Positions 43,187 to 44,796 of a stretch of DNA of 44,796 bases are shown one piece after another. How positions within the stretch are numbered: position 1 is the first letter of the stretch; the number at the start of each line of letters is the position of its first letter. Under the pieces are notes generated by a model. That model was given only the letters and a program-made list of their open reading frames with translations, was not told the origin of the DNA and did not search any database. A program made the translations under genes and the position numbers. The stretch comes from Woeseiaceae bacterium. GTDB taxonomy: Bacteria; Pseudomonadota; Gammaproteobacteria; Steroidobacterales; Woeseiaceae. Location: the NCBI GenBank assembly GCA_030066735.1, contig JASJBB010000017.1, positions 1 through 44,796 of the forward strand. Reading direction: 5' to 3'.

Positions 43187-44796
43187 ATGAGCGCAAAACC
43201 CGAAAATCTCCGCGACTCGCTGGTCGACCAGCTGTCCAGCTTCGACGCGCAGCTGGACGACAAGATTGACGAGGTCGCTATGCTGAGCCGGATCCAGGAG
43301 GGGATCGGGCGGCTGCTGGCAGACAACGGCAATACCGAAGCGGAGATTCGCCAGGTGTTGCAGGATCGCTACGAGAAAGGGGAGCTGCGCAAGGAGACGT
43401 TCCAGCTCGTCAAGTCGATGCTGGATCGTTACGTCACCGAGCAGGTTCCGACGAGTCCCGGCGCGCCCGGCAACACGGGACGCATCGAGCCAAGAATCGG
43501 GGTCGATGCTCCGGCAGCAAGGGCGCCGCAACCCGCTGCACCACAAGCGGCGGACGACGCGATGAGTTCGACGGTCGTGCTGCCGGAGGATAATCCGTTA
43601 CCGGCGGGGCCCGGTGATGACCGGGTCCAGATCGGCTCGGTACTGCGTGACCGGTACATGCTCAAGGAGCAGGTGTCGGGCGGCAGCATGGGCGTTGTCT
43701 TCAAGGCGCTCGACCGGCGACTCGCCGAAGCGGATTCGGATGCGCCCTACGTGGCCATCAAAGTGCTGTCTCCCAAGCTTTCACAGAGCGGGCTGGCCTT
43801 GCGGGCGCTGCAGCAGGAAGCCGCCAAGGGCCGTTGCCTGGTGCATCCGAATATCGTGCGCTTCCTGGACCTGGACCGCGATGATGACCTGTACTTTATC
43901 GTCATGGAGTGGCTCGAGGGCCGAACGCTGGCGGACATTCTCGACTCGCCGGACTCGCGCAGCATAGACACGGACCGGGCCTTCGAAATCGTTACCCAGG
44001 TTGGCAAGGCGCTCGACTATGCGCATCGCTGCGGCATCGTCCATGCCGACGTGAAGCCCGGCAATATCATGATCATGCCGAACGGCGACGCCAAGCTGTT
44101 CGACTTCGGTGTAGCGCGTGTGCGGCAGAAGCAGCTCGACAAGGACCCCGACTTTGATCCCGGTGTCCTCGGATTGCTCACGCCGGCTTATTCGAGCATG
44201 CAGGTATTGACCGGCGAGAAACCCGCGCCGGCCGACGACGTCTTCTCGCTCGGCTGCCTGCTGTATCGGCTGATCGCCGGTTACCGCGTATTCGGTCCGC
44301 GAAACGCGGCCGAAGCGGCCCAGGAGGGCATGAAACCGCAACGGCTCGACCAGCTCAGCGACACGAACTGGCGCGCCTTGAAGAAGGCGCTGGCCTACTC
44401 GAGAGTCGCGCGATTCGAGTCGATGACCGACTTCATCGACGCCCTGGACGTCGATGCCGCCGAATCGATCACCGTCGACGTGCCGGCGCCGGAGCGCTTT
44501 GCCGACGCCGACGAACAACGTCGCGGCCCGGGGCGCGCCATCCTCGGGTTATTCGTTCTGGCGGCGCTGGCGGGCGTCGTGGCCAACCAGATGGGACTGC
44601 TGGACGAACTCAAGGGGCGATACCTGGGCGCCGGGTCCGGGGCGATCGAGACACTGCCGCCCGTCCCGGAGCCAGTCGAGCCCGAGCCTGTTGTTGAAGA
44701 ACCGGAACCTGAGGCGGTCGCCGACGAACCTCTGGAATCGGCCGGCGAAGGCGATGCACCGGCGGCCGTTGATGATGAACTGCAGGCCCTGGAGGC
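43187..44796 (+). CDS. Ser/Thr protein kinase with a C-terminal membrane segment (3' truncated)
   Basis: The frame is open from ATG 43187 to the window end (536 codons). Residues 1-85 are helical and unlike known domains; 86-148 is a Pro/Ala-rich linker. The kinase domain spans ~157-425: glycine loop VSGGSMGVVF (163-172), Lys192 in AIK, Glu211, catalytic Asp288 and Asn293 in HADVKPGN, DFG 306-308, and SLGCLLYRL. Ala replaces the usual Arg of HRD. One membrane helix follows (~450-468, AILGLFVLAALAGVV), then an acidic, Pro-rich part that should be periplasmic. It is a Hanks-type receptor-like kinase; targets are unknown. The start lies 51 bp after the oxidase gene, without a strong ribosome site. 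Confidence 0.92.
   Translation, partial: MSAKPENLRDSLVDQLSSFDAQLDDKIDEVAMLSRIQEGIGRLLADNGNTEAEIRQVLQDRYEKGELRKETFQLVKSMLDRYVTEQVPTSPGAPGNTGRIEPRIGVDAPAARAPQPAAPQAADDAMSSTVVLPEDNPLPAGPGDDRVQIGSVLRDRYMLKEQVSGGSMGVVFKALDRRLAEADSDAPYVAIKVLSPKLSQSGLALRALQQEAAKGRCLVHPNIVRFLDLDRDDDLYFIVMEWLEGRTLADILDSPDSRSIDTDRAFEIVTQVGKALDYAHRCGIVHADVKPGNIMIMPNGDAKLFDFGVARVRQKQLDKDPDFDPGVLGLLTPAYSSMQVLTGEKPAPADDVFSLGCLLYRLIAGYRVFGPRNAAEAAQEGMKPQRLDQLSDTNWRALKKALAYSRVARFESMTDFIDALDVDAAESITVDVPAPERFADADEQRRGPGRAILGLFVLAALAGVVANQMGLLDELKGRYLGAGSGAIETLPPVPEPVEPEPVVEEPEPEAVADEPLESAGEGDAPAAVDDELQALE

Overview
The window is 44.8 kb of GC-rich bacterial chromosome densely packed with housekeeping genes. The gene content and order are those of a gammaproteobacterium: ubiG/mupP/yciK next to gyrA-serC-pheA-aroA-cmk-rpsA-ihfB-lapAB, then infC-rpmI-rplT-pheST-ihfA-merR. 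That order resembles Pseudomonas and Xanthomonas relatives, but I cannot fix the genus. I see no IS element, prophage, CRISPR array or integron.

Region by region. 1-675 is the 3' end of a gene for a repetitive surface or envelope protein with ten identical octapeptides. 676-993 has no protein gene but holds terminators and what looks like a small RNA gene on the minus strand, under a perfect CRP-type site. 994-2691 (minus) encodes a parvulin, a BolA protein and septation protein A. 2778-5954 (plus) encodes a YciO-type protein, the ScpA/ScpB condensin partners and RluB. 5981-9443 (minus) is ubiG-mupP-rmuC-yciK. 9665-19409 (plus) is gyrA, then serine and aromatic amino acid genes, cmk and rpsA. 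19504-24869 holds ihfB, lapA, lapB, a ComEA-like protein, galU, an M20 peptidase and a phosphonatase-like HAD enzyme. 24880-27707 (minus) is a four-gene lipid cluster related to E. coli ynbAB. 27888-30096 holds asnA and two tandem paralogous small lipoproteins. Then come tRNA-Asn, an aminotransferase and uvrB, followed by tRNA-Val and the infC-to-merR translation/IHF operon, then tRNA-Pro. The right end has a class III cyclase-like protein, a threonine dehydratase-like enzyme, an FAD-linked oxidase and a truncated Ser/Thr kinase.

Working together: serC and serA give the first two serine steps; pheA and aroA feed phenylalanine; lapA/lapB control LPS synthesis; cdsA-like, plsC and the CDP-alcohol transferase form a side branch of phospholipid synthesis. 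Both IHF subunits are encoded here, in different operons.

The most interesting item is the predicted CRP-activated sRNA at about 774-870. Its CRP-like palindrome lies 41.5 bp upstream of the predicted start, and its roughly 97 nt fold into three hairpins. Other points worth checking are the ATC start of infC, the mutually exclusive hairpins before rpmI, the substituted metal-binding residues of the CDP-alcohol transferase, synonymous haplotypes in the octapeptide array, and AT-ending codon islands inside gyrA, uvrB and pheT.
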